NCBI RefSeq assembly: GCF_003012705.1
Contig: NZ_PXYL01000015.1
Span: 1 to 64,000 of the forward strand
DNA length: 64,000 nt
Source of the DNA: Pseudaminobacter soli (ex Li et al. 2025)
GTDB lineage: Bacteria > Pseudomonadota > Alphaproteobacteria > Rhizobiales > Rhizobiaceae
Direction of reading: 5' to 3'
Part shown: one piece after another, positions 43,916 through 53,301 of the stretch
Position numbering within the stretch: the first letter of the stretch is position 1
Layout of the letters: each line of letters starts with the position of its first letter
Made by a program: the position numbers and the translations under genes
The notes under the pieces: generated by a model
The model's database searches: none
Told to the model about the DNA's origin: nothing
Seen by the model: the letters and a program-made list of their open reading frames with translations, nothing else

Positions 43916-45130
43916 TTAGCCGGCCGTGGGCTTGCTTCCAGGCTCCTCCGAGCCGGCTCCGCCAGCCGCTGGCCTATCCTGGGGCTTCCATAGCTGGGCG
44001 GCCACCGCAGCACCCGGCCGGACCTTCTGGAAGCCCTCAACGATGACCTTGTCGCCTGCTTTGAGGCCGTCTTCGACGACCCAACGGTCACCGGCCACGC
44101 GTCCGACCTGAACCGTGCGGAGTTCGGCCAGTTTCTTGTCGTTGACCACATAGACTTGCGAACGTCCGCCCGCATCACGCTGGATCGCCTGTTGCGGGAT
44201 CGCGATGGCATCTTTCTGGATACCCTGCTCGATAAGCACGCGGACAAACATCCCCGGCAGCAAATCCCCTTCGGGATTGGGAAACTCGCCACGAAGTGTC
44301 ACCTGTCCGGTGGTGGCGTCCACCGCCGACTCTAGGAACAGGAGTTTGCCGGGATGCTTATACTCGCTACCGTCATCCAGCCGAAGCATCACGCGAGCGG
44401 CACCCGCCCCGGCATTCGTCAATGCGCCGTTTTCGAGCGCGCGCCGAAGCTGGAGAAGCTCGTTCGCAGACTGCGTGAAATCGGCATAGACCGGATCGAT
44501 CTGCTGTATGGTGGCAAGGCTTTCGGGACCATTGGCGCTGACGAGCGCGCCCTCCGTGACATTGGCGCGGCCGATGCGCCCGGAGATGGGCGCCTTGATC
44601 TCAGCGTAGCCCAGATTGAGTTGCGCCGTCGCAAGGCCCGCGGTCGCAATCGCCACATCGGCGTCTGCCTGTGCGAGCGCCGCAACCGCGTTGTCGAGTT
44701 GCTGGCCGCTGGAAACGTTACGTTCGCGCAGTTCGCTTTGGCGCCCGGCCTGCTGGCGCGCCTGAAGCTGTACGGCCTGCGCCCGCTGCAGCGTTGCCTC
44801 GGCGCTCGCTACCTGTGCCTGAAACAGCGCCGGGTCGATACGGTAGAGAACGTCGCCTTCCATCACCATACTTCCCTGTTCGAACACCCGTTCCAGCACG
44901 ATGCCCGAGACCCGCGGCCGCACCTCGGCAATGCGGGTTGGGGTAATGCGCCCTGGCAACTCGTTCAGAATGGGGAGGGCTTCCGGAACCACCTCGATCA
45001 CGCTCACTGCCGATGGCGGGGGAGAGGCTGGCGGTGCATCAGCTGAACTTTTGGCGTCGCTGCAAGCGGAGAGAAGGGCGAGGAGGCCGATGGCCGCTGT
45101 GAGCCTCAGCAGCAAGGAAAGAATACGCAT
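43916..45130 (-). CDS. RND efflux periplasmic adaptor (membrane fusion protein)
   Basis: The 404-residue lipoprotein has a signal ending LLALLSAC with the lipobox cysteine near 23. The first half-lipoyl/barrel strand is ELPGRITPTRIAEVRPRVSG. A coiled-coil hairpin (about 100-165, rich in Ala/Gln) and the second lipoyl motif NLGYAEIKAPISGRIGRANV follow. The start at 45128-45130 gives a proper signal; a longer frame reaching 45379 is ignored. It is a standard AcrA-like partner of the pump encoded next. Confidence 0.93.
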   Translation of the reverse strand: MRILSLLLRLTAAIGLLALLSACSDAKSSADAPPASPPPSAVSVIEVVPEALPILNELPGRITPTRIAEVRPRVSGIVLERVFEQGSMVMEGDVLYRIDPALFQAQVASAEATLQRAQAVQLQARQQAGRQSELRERNVSSGQQLDNAVAALAQADADVAIATAGLATAQLNLGYAEIKAPISGRIGRANVTEGALVSANGPESLATIQQIDPVYADFTQSANELLQLRRALENGALTNAGAGAARVMLRLDDGSEYKHPGKLLFLESAVDATTGQVTLRGEFPNPEGDLLPGMFVRVLIEQGIQKDAIAIPQQAIQRDAGGRSQVYVVNDKKLAELRTVQVGRVAGDRWVVEDGLKAGDKVIVEGFQKVRPGAAVAAQLWKPQDRPAAGGAGSEEPGSKPTAG

Positions 45131-45212
45131 GCAAAAATCCAGGAAAAGTTGACGATTGCCGGAACGGCGAGCGATGACCGTAGCGATGTGGTCTGACGGC
45201 GGCTGCGGTTGA

Positions 45213-45800
45213 TCAAGCGCCAGTCGGGGCGTCGACGGCTTGGGAGTGCAAATGCTCAGCGTCGACCAGCCAGCGGATGTCGCGCAAAATGTCCGCGCGT
45301 TCGGCATCCGACCAGGGATGCAAATTGTGCAGTTCGAGTCTCTTGATCCCCTCGAGAGCCAGAAACGCGAGAATGGCACCGCGAGGGTTTTCCGCCGTTT
45401 CCGTGACCGAGGCGATCATCCGTGTATAGACCGCTTCGACGATGCTTCGCGCCTCGGCATCCTGGGCAAGAGCGGCGACCATATTGACTGCAACGGCGCG
45501 CACATCGTCGCGATGCCGTTCGGCTGCTGCTGAAATGAGGCCGTTTATTGCAGCGCTCGGAGCCGAACCAAATGGCGCTGTCATCGCCTGGATCCGCGCT
45601 TCTTCGTTTTCCATACGCCGCCGGATAAAGGCATTGATGAGTTGTTGCTTGGATTTGTAGTCGTAGATAACGCTCGCTTTGCTGATCCCGGCCTCGACCG
45701 CGACTGCATCAAGTGTCAGATGCGCGGCGCCGTCGCGGACAACCACGCGCTCCGCCGCATCTAAAATGTCGCCCTGCTCAATTACCCTTGGACGCGCCAT
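45213..45800 (-). CDS. TetR/AcrR-family repressor of the efflux operon
   Basis: The 195-residue protein has a TetR helix-turn-helix (RDGAAHLTLDAVAVEAGISK, ASVIYDYKSKQQLINAFI, about 18-60) and a full-length C-terminal ligand domain. It is first in the operon, 82 bases before the adaptor gene, so it probably represses its own operon and is released by a pump substrate. A TetR-type palindrome lies 29-50 bases upstream of the start codon. Confidence 0.88.
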   Translation of the reverse strand: MARPRVIEQGDILDAAERVVVRDGAAHLTLDAVAVEAGISKASVIYDYKSKQQLINAFIRRRMENEEARIQAMTAPFGSAPSAAINGLISAAAERHRDDVRAVAVNMVAALAQDAEARSIVEAVYTRMIASVTETAENPRGAILAFLALEGIKRLELHNLHPWSDAERADILRDIRWLVDAEHLHSQAVDAPTGA

Positions 45801-45828
45801 ATCTTAACGCCTGCACTGCCTTTAATTA

Positions 45829-45850
45829 ATTTCCGACCGGTTGGTTATTA
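45829..45850. promoter_or_regulatory. TetR-type operator before the efflux operon
   Basis: The core CCGACCGGTTGG at 45833-45844 is a near-perfect palindrome centred on ACCGGT with AT-rich flanks, the form seen at many alphaproteobacterial TetR operators. It sits upstream of the TetR start at 45800. I found no second copy before the adaptor gene, consistent with a single operon promoter. Confidence 0.6.
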
Positions 45851-46108
45851 TAAGCGCGGCAGAATGGTCAATTCACCAAATCGTGTTCGGTGTAGGGTGA
45901 CGTCGTGCCTGTATGGCGTCCGCTTGGCTGTGATCTTGCGTGCTGACGGAGTTTTGCGGTGCAGTGCAATAATGTCTCTGGCCTGCTTGTGCGGCACGAT
46001 ATGACCAGGTTCTGTCGCAAACCCGAAAATCGTGGGCGCGCACTGGCCCGAACTGGAAGAGCCCGATGCAAACTCAGTACATTCCTTGCGGCATCAGAAG
46101 AGTCGCCT

Positions 46109-46420
46109 CCCCTCCTGCACCCGGCCATGGCGCAACCCTATCGCTTCCGCATCCAACAGCTCTACAAGAAGCTACAGAGCGCTGCAGAGGGCGCCCGGAT
46201 GGAGGCCGCCGACGTCATCCGCTCCTTGGTTGAGGACATCGTGCTGACGCCGGTCGACGGTGAGGTCGAGATCGACGTTCGGGGCGATCGCGCTGGAATC
46301 CTCATGATTTCGGCGAAACGCAAAAACCCCGCAGCGGGCGCTACGGGGTCGCAAGTAAAGATGGGTGCGGGGGCTCGCAACCACCGATACCGACATTTGC
46401 TCCAGATCGCAGTTCAATGA
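46109..46420 (+). pseudogene. Serine recombinase C-terminal remnant
   Basis: The frame reads LLHPAMAQPYRFRIQQLYKK, then ARMEAADVIRSLVEDIVLTP and VDGEVEIDVRGDRAGILMIS. This matches the extreme C-terminus of large serine recombinases/resolvases found on alphaproteobacterial mobile DNA. The catalytic N-terminal domain and zinc ribbon are missing. It is a relic, about 110 bases before the 3' end of the giant autotransporter gene on the other strand. Confidence 0.6.
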
Positions 46421-46533
46421 CGGATAGCTCCAAGCTTCGCCCGAAACAGCGCAACATTCAGGTAAGCTCAGAAGCTGGCCCAACTCCGACCTTTGCGCCG
46501 CCCTGTTCACTCTCCGGCATCAAACTCTGCCCC

Positions 46534-49500
46534 TTAGAAACGTTCGCTAATCCTGAGACGGATTTGATGCGGCTGCATCCCGTTTTGCCCGACTGACGTC
46601 CCATATTCGGCCCCTACCGTAAGATCTGGGCCAACTTTGATGTCCGTCCCCAGGCTGAAAGTTGCAAAATCACTTCCGGTGCCAAGAGTCTTCAGGTCGT
46701 AGCTTGTCGAAGGTATGTCCGCGTAGCCCAGAGTCACCGCACTGTTCCCAGCAAAATCGTGACCGTATTCAACTCGGGCGTGAGGCTCCAGGCTGCCCCA
46801 GTCCGTGTCGATCTTATAGGCGAGCCTTAGACCGAGGAACCCCGTAAACGTGTCGATCGATTGCGATCCATAGCGCAGATCAGCCCAACCCGCTCCATTC
46901 TCCGTGAAAGGATCCAGCACCGATCGGGAGGCAGTGAAGCGCCCGTAAGGCGAGATCAGCAAGCCATCGTTGATGTATTCATAACCGGCTGTCAGCGAGC
47001 CGAAATACTGATGACCGTCACGCGATCCATAGGCGAAGCTTTCGACGTCGGTCGCAAACCGTCGGGAATCGAAGTTCAGTTCACCGTATCCGACCAAGCC
47101 ATCGACGAAAATCTGTGGCGTTGGGTGGTAGCTGCCGTAAAGTGCGACGCTGTATGCACTGGCATCGGTCTGCGTTCCACTATCGCCTATCCGGCCCCGA
47201 TCGCTACCATAGCCGAAGCCAATGCCGGCGGTGAAGGACTGGCTGAAACGATAGTCAATGCCCGCGCTGACGCCGACCGTGGTGTAGTCGAACTTTTGAC
47301 CCGATGCTCCGAAGTCCATTGATCCGAAATTGACGAAGCCCCCTGTCCAGACGGCAGCGGCGCCGTCCCCAAACGGTGAGCACCGGTCAGAGCTGCTGTC
47401 ACCGGCTCTGGCTGTTTGGTCCGACTTGGCTTTACCCTTACGCGCCTGCGGATTCTCGCTTGCAACGGCGGAAATCTGGCCCGCAGTGTCGTCCTGCCGG
47501 TCTTGGGACGCGTGTCGGCTGTCGCTGATCGCCAATCCCCATTGGTTTTGCAGGCAGTCTCCGCCGTGAAGCTGTTCCAGGTGGTCGTTGAAGTTGGACA
47601 TCTGCGTCGCGGCGAACCGCTTGGCGGCCTCTGTCTGGGCATTCACCAACCCGGTCACGTCCGCGTCCTTGGAAGGGTCCTTGCGCGGCGTCACAATGAA
47701 CGTCACCGTTCCAGCTGGTGAGGAGCCGTAGGAATTGCTAAGCGTGAATGTGGCGACCGCAGTACCTGTAAAATCGGGGGCGGCGGTGAATTTCAGCTTG
47801 TAATGCCCCGCCTCAACTATTTCGGCGACGACCATCTCAGAGACTGCAGCCGTATCGCCTAGAGTAATAGTCGCAGTTCCGGCGGAAGACGGCGAAAGCG
47901 ATATCAGCCGAGCGCCGGTGAACGGACCACCTGTGGCACCTTGTGTCAGATCGACTGTTGCCGAGGTGCCGGTAACGACGGTGCCGGTGGTGGAGACGAC
48001 CGTGATCCCCGGACCGGAAACGGTCAGGCTGTAGGTGATCGAACCTGTCGCGGAATTAGCGTCTGTGGCGGTGATCGTAAAATTGCTCGATCCCGCCCCA
48101 TTCGGCGTGCCGCTGAGCTTGCCGGTCGACCCGTCGAAAGACAGCCCATCCGGAAGCGCCCCTCCGGTGACGGCGTAGCTGTAGGGCGCGGTTCCCTCCG
48201 CTGCGACAATCATCTGACTATAGGTGTTGCCCACGATGGCGTTGGGAAGGCTTGCCGGCATGAAGGTCAGCGTTGGCAGATCAACCGTCAGCATGAAGCT
48301 GTTGCTCGCGCTGGCGTTATTGACGTCGATTATCGTCACGGTGAAGGTCGTTTCCGTCAGCGTGGCGGTCGGCACACCAGTGATCTGGCCGGTCGAGGTA
48401 CTGAACGATAGCCCGGCGGGAAGCGACGGCGAGATATTGTAGGTCAAGGGTCCCCTGCCACCGGAACCGGTGACCGGCGTGAAGGCGGTTGCGGCATGGC
48501 CGAGCGTCAGTGTGGTCGAAGAGGCGGTTTGCGTAGCGGTTACCGCCCCATTGACCGTCAGGCTGAAGGTTGCGCTCGCTGTGGCGTCGTTGATGTCCGT
48601 TACCGTAACCGTGAAGTCAGTGGCTGGCAGCGTCGCTGTCGGCAAGCCGGAGACTTCGCCCGTGCTCGCATTGAAAGACAGTCCCGCAGGCAGCGACGGT
48701 GCGATGCCGTAAGAGAGCGTTCCGGTCCCGCCTCCACCTGTAACCGGAGTGAATGCCGCGGCGGCGTGGTCGGCCGTCAACGTCGTGGAAGCCACGCTCT
48801 GGGTTGCGCTCAGCGCTCCGTTCACTACCAGGGCGAAACTCGTGCTGGCAGTGGCACCATTACCGTCGGTTACCGTTACGGTAAAGGTCGTTCCTGTTAG
48901 CGTGACGGTCGGCGTACCAGTGACTTGGCCGGTCGACGTATCGAACGACAGCCCAGCCGGCAGCGATGGCGACACCGTGTATGACAGTATTCCTGTGCCG
49001 CCCGAGCCCTTGACCGGCGTGAAGGCGGTTGCGGCATGGTTGGCGGTCAACGTCGTCGCCGAAACCATCGTGGTCACGGTGACGGCGGCGTTCACCGTCA
49101 GGCTGAACGTGGCTGTCGCCGTCGCGCTGTTGGCGTCGGTCACCGTGACCGTGTGGATCGCCGCGACGGAGGCCCCACTCGGAACACCTGAAACAACACC
49201 GCTGACCGCATCGAAGCTCATCCCGGCGGGTAGCGACGGCGACACGCTGTATGAAAGCGGCGCGGTTCCGCCGCCGCCGGTGACCGGGGTAAACGGTGTC
49301 GCCGCGTGGTCGGCTGTCAACATCGTCGAAGCCATGGTCTGCGTCGCGGCAAGAGGGCCGTTGACCGCAAGATTGAAGGTCGCTGTGGCGCTGGCGCCGT
49401 TGGTGTCGGAAATGGTCACGGTGAAGACGCTCGCACCAACACTCGCGATCGGCCTACCCGAGACCGTTCCATTGCTCACATTGAAGCTCAAGCCAGCAGG

Positions 49501-51405
49501 TAGCGAGGGCGACACCACGTAGGACAGCGCACCTGTGCCGCCTGAACCTGTCACCGGCGTAAATGCCGACGTCGTGTGGTTGGCTGTCAGGGTTGCCGAC
49601 GACACGGATTGGGTCGCCGTGACGGCGGCGTTAACCGTTAGGCTGAACGTGGCTGTCGCCGTCGCACTGTTGGTGTCGGTCGCCGTGACCGTGTAGATCG
49701 CCGCGTCGGAGGCGGCACTTGGAGTACCAGAAACGGTTCCGTTGACCGTGTCGAAGCTCAAGCCAGTCGGCAGCGACGGCGACACGCTGTATGAAAGCGG
49801 CGCGGTTCCGCCACCGCCAGTCACAGGCGTGAACGAGGTCGCCGCCTTGTTCTGTGTCAATGCGACCGAGGCGATGGCTTGCGTGGCTCTCACGGCGGGG
49901 TTGACCGCCAAGCTGAAGGTGTTGCTCGCAGTCGCGCCGTTCGTATCGGTTACCGTGACAGTGTAAGCCGCCGCGACGCTGGCTGCGGTCGGCGTGCCCG
50001 AAACCGTTCCATTGCCCGTATCTAAGCTCAAGCCAGCCGGTAGCGACGGTGAGATGGAATAGGCCAATGCAGCAGTGCCGCCGCCACCGATGACCGGCGC
50101 GAACGACGACACCGCCTTGTTCTGCGTCAGCGTGACCGAAGCGATGGCTTGCGCAGCCGTGACCGCCGGATTGACCGTCAGGCTGAAATTCGCGGTCGCA
50201 GTGGCGCTATTGGCATCGGTCACGGTCACGGTGAAACTGGACGCTGTCTGGGCAACAGTCGGTGTTCCCGTGATGACACCAGTGCCCCCCATGCTCAGGC
50301 CGGCTGGCAAACTTGGCGCGACGCTGTAGCTAAGGGGTGCGATGCCGCCCGACCCCGTGACAGGCATGAACGCGGTAACGGCGCGTCCCTGCGTGAGCGA
50401 CGTGGCGGCGATTGCCGTCGTCGCGGTCGGGTTAGCGATATAGGTGAACTGATCCGCTGCCGAGGTCGCCGATGTGCCACCGGCGGTGGTGACGGTGACG
50501 TCAATCGTCCCGGTGCCAGCCGGCGCAGTCGCCGTGATCTGGGTCGACGAATTGAAGGCATAGCCGGCGGCATTCGTCGTGCCGAATTTCACGGTTGTGG
50601 CGCTCGTGAAATTCGTGCCGGTGATTATCACCGAGGTCCCGCCCTCGGCCGGTCCCGCTTGCGGCGAAATGGAGGTCACAACCGGCGCGACGAGATAACT
50701 GAACCGATCCCAAGCCGAAGTCGCCGATGTGCCACCGGCAGTAGTGACGGTAACGTCCACCGTGCCCACGCTGCCCGCCGGCGCAGTCGCCGTGATCTGG
50801 GTCGACGAATTGACGGTATAGCTGGTGGCATTCGTCGCGCCGAATTTCACGGCAGTGGCGCCCGTGAAATTCGTGCCGGTGATCGTCACCACCGTCCCGC
50901 CCGTCGCTGGCCCGGAAGTCGGCGAGATCGACGTCACCGTCGGCACAGGCAGATTAACGGTGATGGTGAAGGCGGTGTTTGCCGGTGAGCCATTGCAACC
51001 ATTGCCAACCGAGCAACCCAACGAGTACCAGAGCTGGATCGTATCGGATGCTGACGCCGACGGCATCGAGAGAAGCTTGATGTCGTATTCCGGGAACCCT
51101 TCGAGCACGGGGCCGTCGTTCGGTATCGGCGTGATCGTGTAGGCGGCCTTCGACGTCTGCGCTAGGTAAGAGTCGGTTACGACCATAGACTGGCCGGACA
51201 TTGGAAGGCTCAGCGTGTTAGCCCCCTGCACGCCGTAAAGCCCCCACTGGACAGCTTTGTCGGTCACACAAAGCCTGATCGTATCGCCGACACTGGTGAA
51301 CGTAACCGTTCCAAAGAAGCCTGATGTGGCGGTCGCGTCACAAGCAGCGTTCGCCGCGGCGGCCATACCGAACAGCAAGCCGCCGACGAGAAGGCCAAGC
51401 CGCAT
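46534..51405 (-). CDS. Giant autotransporter with IPT/TIG and Ig-like repeats
   Basis: The 1623-residue surface protein has a signal peptide at 1-20 ending AANA and an N-terminal beta domain to about 150. Two IPT/TIG domains follow (about 153-238 and 240-322, each with SGPATGGTVVTITGTNF-like motifs), then nine Ig-like repeats of about 90 residues (about 325-1130). A further beta domain, a polar linker and a C-terminal autotransporter barrel (about 1348-1623) end in Phe, as outer-membrane barrels do. The start 51403-51405 gives the signal peptide. It is monocistronic. Adhesion or biofilm formation is the likely role, inferred from architecture. Confidence 0.88.
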   Translation of the reverse strand: MRLGLLVGGLLFGMAAAANAACDATATSGFFGTVTFTSVGDTIRLCVTDKAVQWGLYGVQGANTLSLPMSGQSMVVTDSYLAQTSKAAYTITPIPNDGPVLEGFPEYDIKLLSMPSASASDTIQLWYSLGCSVGNGCNGSPANTAFTITVNLPVPTVTSISPTSGPATGGTVVTITGTNFTGATAVKFGATNATSYTVNSSTQITATAPAGSVGTVDVTVTTAGGTSATSAWDRFSYLVAPVVTSISPQAGPAEGGTSVIITGTNFTSATTVKFGTTNAAGYAFNSSTQITATAPAGTGTIDVTVTTAGGTSATSAADQFTYIANPTATTAIAATSLTQGRAVTAFMPVTGSGGIAPLSYSVAPSLPAGLSMGGTGVITGTPTVAQTASSFTVTVTDANSATATANFSLTVNPAVTAAQAIASVTLTQNKAVSSFAPVIGGGGTAALAYSISPSLPAGLSLDTGNGTVSGTPTAASVAAAYTVTVTDTNGATASNTFSLAVNPAVRATQAIASVALTQNKAATSFTPVTGGGGTAPLSYSVSPSLPTGLSFDTVNGTVSGTPSAASDAAIYTVTATDTNSATATATFSLTVNAAVTATQSVSSATLTANHTTSAFTPVTGSGGTGALSYVVSPSLPAGLSFNVSNGTVSGRPIASVGASVFTVTISDTNGASATATFNLAVNGPLAATQTMASTMLTADHAATPFTPVTGGGGTAPLSYSVSPSLPAGMSFDAVSGVVSGVPSGASVAAIHTVTVTDANSATATATFSLTVNAAVTVTTMVSATTLTANHAATAFTPVKGSGGTGILSYTVSPSLPAGLSFDTSTGQVTGTPTVTLTGTTFTVTVTDGNGATASTSFALVVNGALSATQSVASTTLTADHAAAAFTPVTGGGGTGTLSYGIAPSLPAGLSFNASTGEVSGLPTATLPATDFTVTVTDINDATASATFSLTVNGAVTATQTASSTTLTLGHAATAFTPVTGSGGRGPLTYNISPSLPAGLSFSTSTGQITGVPTATLTETTFTVTIIDVNNASASNSFMLTVDLPTLTFMPASLPNAIVGNTYSQMIVAAEGTAPYSYAVTGGALPDGLSFDGSTGKLSGTPNGAGSSNFTITATDANSATGSITYSLTVSGPGITVVSTTGTVVTGTSATVDLTQGATGGPFTGARLISLSPSSAGTATITLGDTAAVSEMVVAEIVEAGHYKLKFTAAPDFTGTAVATFTLSNSYGSSPAGTVTFIVTPRKDPSKDADVTGLVNAQTEAAKRFAATQMSNFNDHLEQLHGGDCLQNQWGLAISDSRHASQDRQDDTAGQISAVASENPQARKGKAKSDQTARAGDSSSDRCSPFGDGAAAVWTGGFVNFGSMDFGASGQKFDYTTVGVSAGIDYRFSQSFTAGIGFGYGSDRGRIGDSGTQTDASAYSVALYGSYHPTPQIFVDGLVGYGELNFDSRRFATDVESFAYGSRDGHQYFGSLTAGYEYINDGLLISPYGRFTASRSVLDPFTENGAGWADLRYGSQSIDTFTGFLGLRLAYKIDTDWGSLEPHARVEYGHDFAGNSAVTLGYADIPSTSYDLKTLGTGSDFATFSLGTDIKVGPDLTVGAEYGTSVGQNGMQPHQIRLRISERF
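48015..50435 (-). repeat. Nine tandem Ig-like repeats within the autotransporter gene
   Basis: Units of about 270 bases each encode variants of LT..HAATAFTPVTGSGG, then SYSVSPSLPAGLSF, GTVSGTP and FTVTVTDTNSATATATFSL. Eight are close relatives and the ninth, nearest the barrel, is divergent. DNA identity is high enough for slippage or recombination to change copy number. The even codon pattern also creates long but meaningless frames on the plus strand. Confidence 0.8.
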
Positions 51406-52153
51406 GAGGCGGCAGGTGACTTCGCGCCAACACGAACAGGCGCACTCAGTCCCGACCGCACGATATTTGGTATGCTTACCCGCAAACCGGCGAAGAATTC
51501 CCGCCACAAGCAACAACAATGTGAATGTGTCCCTATGCCCACACTATGGCTGCTCTAACCAGCCGACTCCCCGATACGTCAATGACGTCGTGTATCGTTA
51601 TTCATTTCTAATCGGCATGCCTGCCACGGAAAGGAGCGGTGACATGAGGTCAGAGCGGTAGAGAGAAACAGCGTCAAGACGGCCGAATGTCTCGCTCGCA
51701 CCCGAGCCTATGCTAAGCCCAATCATCTACTGTTTTCACTTTAGCCCCCCGGCCGGCGTTGTTGACAATACGCCGTCCCAACCCTTTACGCCGACAATAA
51801 CTTCCGCGCATAGCTCTCCATATCTTGGCCGGTGCGAGGCGTCCAAGTCCCCACTATCAACGGGCGTGCCGAAAATCACAGTTTCCTGAAACAACGGCGT
51901 GAAAAGTTGCTCTGCCTGCAAAATAGGTAACATTCTGCGCAAAACTGAGCCCTCCCTGCGGGCCCGAAGCGAGCCGCGAATAGGCCGATCTTCCGGTTGG
52001 ATAGCAGTTTGATACGAGATCGCTCCAAATTTCCCCGGTTTACTTGCTCGCAACGCGCCTACAGACTTACAGCCATTCGAACCACTTCGGGCGCACCAGT
52101 AACTCCAAGAAATCCACAATCACCATGAGAGTGATTGGGCTTGAAAATACTTA
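51406..52153. other. Intergenic stretch, no supported gene
   Basis: About 750 bases upstream of both the autotransporter gene and the PspA-type operon. A minus-strand frame of 127 codons (51736-52119) lacks motifs and codon bias. The region is less GC-rich than its neighbours, as expected for a double promoter region. No specific promoter was identified. Confidence 0.4.
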
Positions 52154-52172
52154 AATCACCGATTAAGTGATT
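52154..52172. promoter_or_regulatory. Inverted repeat before the TnpB-like/PspA operon
   Basis: AATCAC at 52154-52159 and GTGATT at 52167-52172 are perfect inverted repeats across seven bases, ending 16 bases before the GTG start. They adjoin the AGAGGA ribosome-binding site. This may be an operator for the operon or for the protein's own DNA-binding-like domain. The symmetry is seen; the role is a guess. Confidence 0.4.
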
Positions 52173-52188
52173 GCGTAGAGGAATTTGC

Positions 52189-53298
52189 GTGAAGACTGCG
52201 CACTACAAACTGATCTTGGACGATGTAGGCCGGCGCGACATCGCGGCCACTTTCGCCGCCTATGCAGAGATGCACGCGATCCTCGATCGGACGAAGACAG
52301 AGAAGCGGACCAACACCTTCGAACTTCAGCGGCTGGCCTACGAGCCGATCCGCGGCGGGACCGGCTTACCTGCCAGGCTGGTCACCAATGGTATCCGTGA
52401 ATACGCGGCGGGCACGTGGTCCGCCGACCGGCTTCCGCTGGACGACAAGCTCATGTCGTTCAAGGGCGTGGACAAGGTGTCCGTCGCCACGATCGAGGGG
52501 CGCGTGTTCGCCGGCTTCCTGGCCACCGGTTACAGCGAGAGCCACGAGAAACGCCAGCTGTCCTACCTCATTCGGGAGAACGGCAGTTATTCACTCACCG
52601 TCCCGCTGTCGCGGGACATGCAGCAGAGGGAGATCAAAGGCATGCAGAGCGAATCCATTTCCGGGCGCGTTTCGCGCCTCGCCGCCGGGCTGGTCACGAC
52701 CGTCATCGACGGGCTGGAGCGCAAGGCGCCAGAGGCCGTGGCCGAACAGGCGATCCGCGAGATCGACAGGGCGGCGGACGAGCTGAAATCCGGTCTCGCC
52801 GCGCTGATGGCAGAGCGCAAGCGCTATACGCTACAGAGGAACGATCTCACCGCCGAACGCGACGGGCTCGATCAGAATATCCGCATCGCCCTGCAGGAAG
52901 ACCGCGAGGACCTAGCCCGTGCCGGCATTGGCCGGCAGGATGACATCGACGCGCAGGTCGCCTCGATCGACAAGCTCATCCATGACGTCGATGTGCGCAT
53001 CGACGAGGCGCGCGGCGCGCTGAGCGCGGCCGCCGCCGCCCGGCGCGATGCCGAGGAGCGGGTGAAAATCGCTCGCCGGGCTCGCGAGAATAAGGCCGGC
53101 CAGGAGGGGCTGGCCATTCGCCACCCGGCGCCGGAAGACCGGATCGCTGCCGCCCTGGCCAGTGTCGAACGTCTCACGGACCTGCCTGCCGGCAAGGCGC
53201 GCGAGACCCATCTCGCCGAACTCGAGGAGTTCGGCCGCCGCCGGCGCATCGAAGACCGGCTGGCGGCCCTGCGCAATGAACTCAAGGGCAAGGAGTGA
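52189..53298 (+). CDS. TnpB-N-terminal-like domain fused to PspA/IM30 coiled coil
   Basis: The 369-residue protein starts with GTG 52189 (AGAGGA about eight bases upstream), giving VKTAHYKLILDDVGRRDIAA. Residues 1-145 resemble the N-terminal wedge/REC part of TnpB: an initial strand and helix, FELQRLAYEP, GLPARLVTNGIREYAAG, LDDKLMSFKGVDKVSVATIE and GRV, then a final hairpin YLIRENGSYSLTVPL. No RuvC DED motifs or zinc finger follow. Instead residues 150-369 form an Ala/Glu/Arg-rich coiled coil like PspA (AEQAIREIDRAADELKSGLA, LQEDREDLARAGIGRQDDID). PspA proteins coat stressed membranes. The downstream YqiJ- and flotillin-like genes support that role. What the first domain does is unknown. If it were spurious, PspA could start at ATG 52642. 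Confidence 0.72.
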   Translation: MKTAHYKLILDDVGRRDIAATFAAYAEMHAILDRTKTEKRTNTFELQRLAYEPIRGGTGLPARLVTNGIREYAAGTWSADRLPLDDKLMSFKGVDKVSVATIEGRVFAGFLATGYSESHEKRQLSYLIRENGSYSLTVPLSRDMQQREIKGMQSESISGRVSRLAAGLVTTVIDGLERKAPEAVAEQAIREIDRAADELKSGLAALMAERKRYTLQRNDLTAERDGLDQNIRIALQEDREDLARAGIGRQDDIDAQVASIDKLIHDVDVRIDEARGALSAAAAARRDAEERVKIARRARENKAGQEGLAIRHPAPEDRIAAALASVERLTDLPAGKARETHLAELEEFGRRRRIEDRLAALRNELKGKE

Positions 53299-53301
53299 TG
53301 G

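Noticed and set aside
48015-50435. Possible CRISPR array because of regular repeats
   Set aside because: Units are about 270 bases, coding, and lack short identical repeats with unique spacers. No cas genes are present.
47941-50988. Series of plus-strand frames with repeated Val/Ala-rich peptides
   Set aside because: They mirror the Ig-like repeats of the autotransporter on the other strand, and the repetition alone explains them.
51736-52119. A 127-codon minus-strand frame between the autotransporter and PspA-type genes
   Set aside because: No motif, no ribosome-binding site and unusual Trp/Cys/Ser-rich start, so probably chance.
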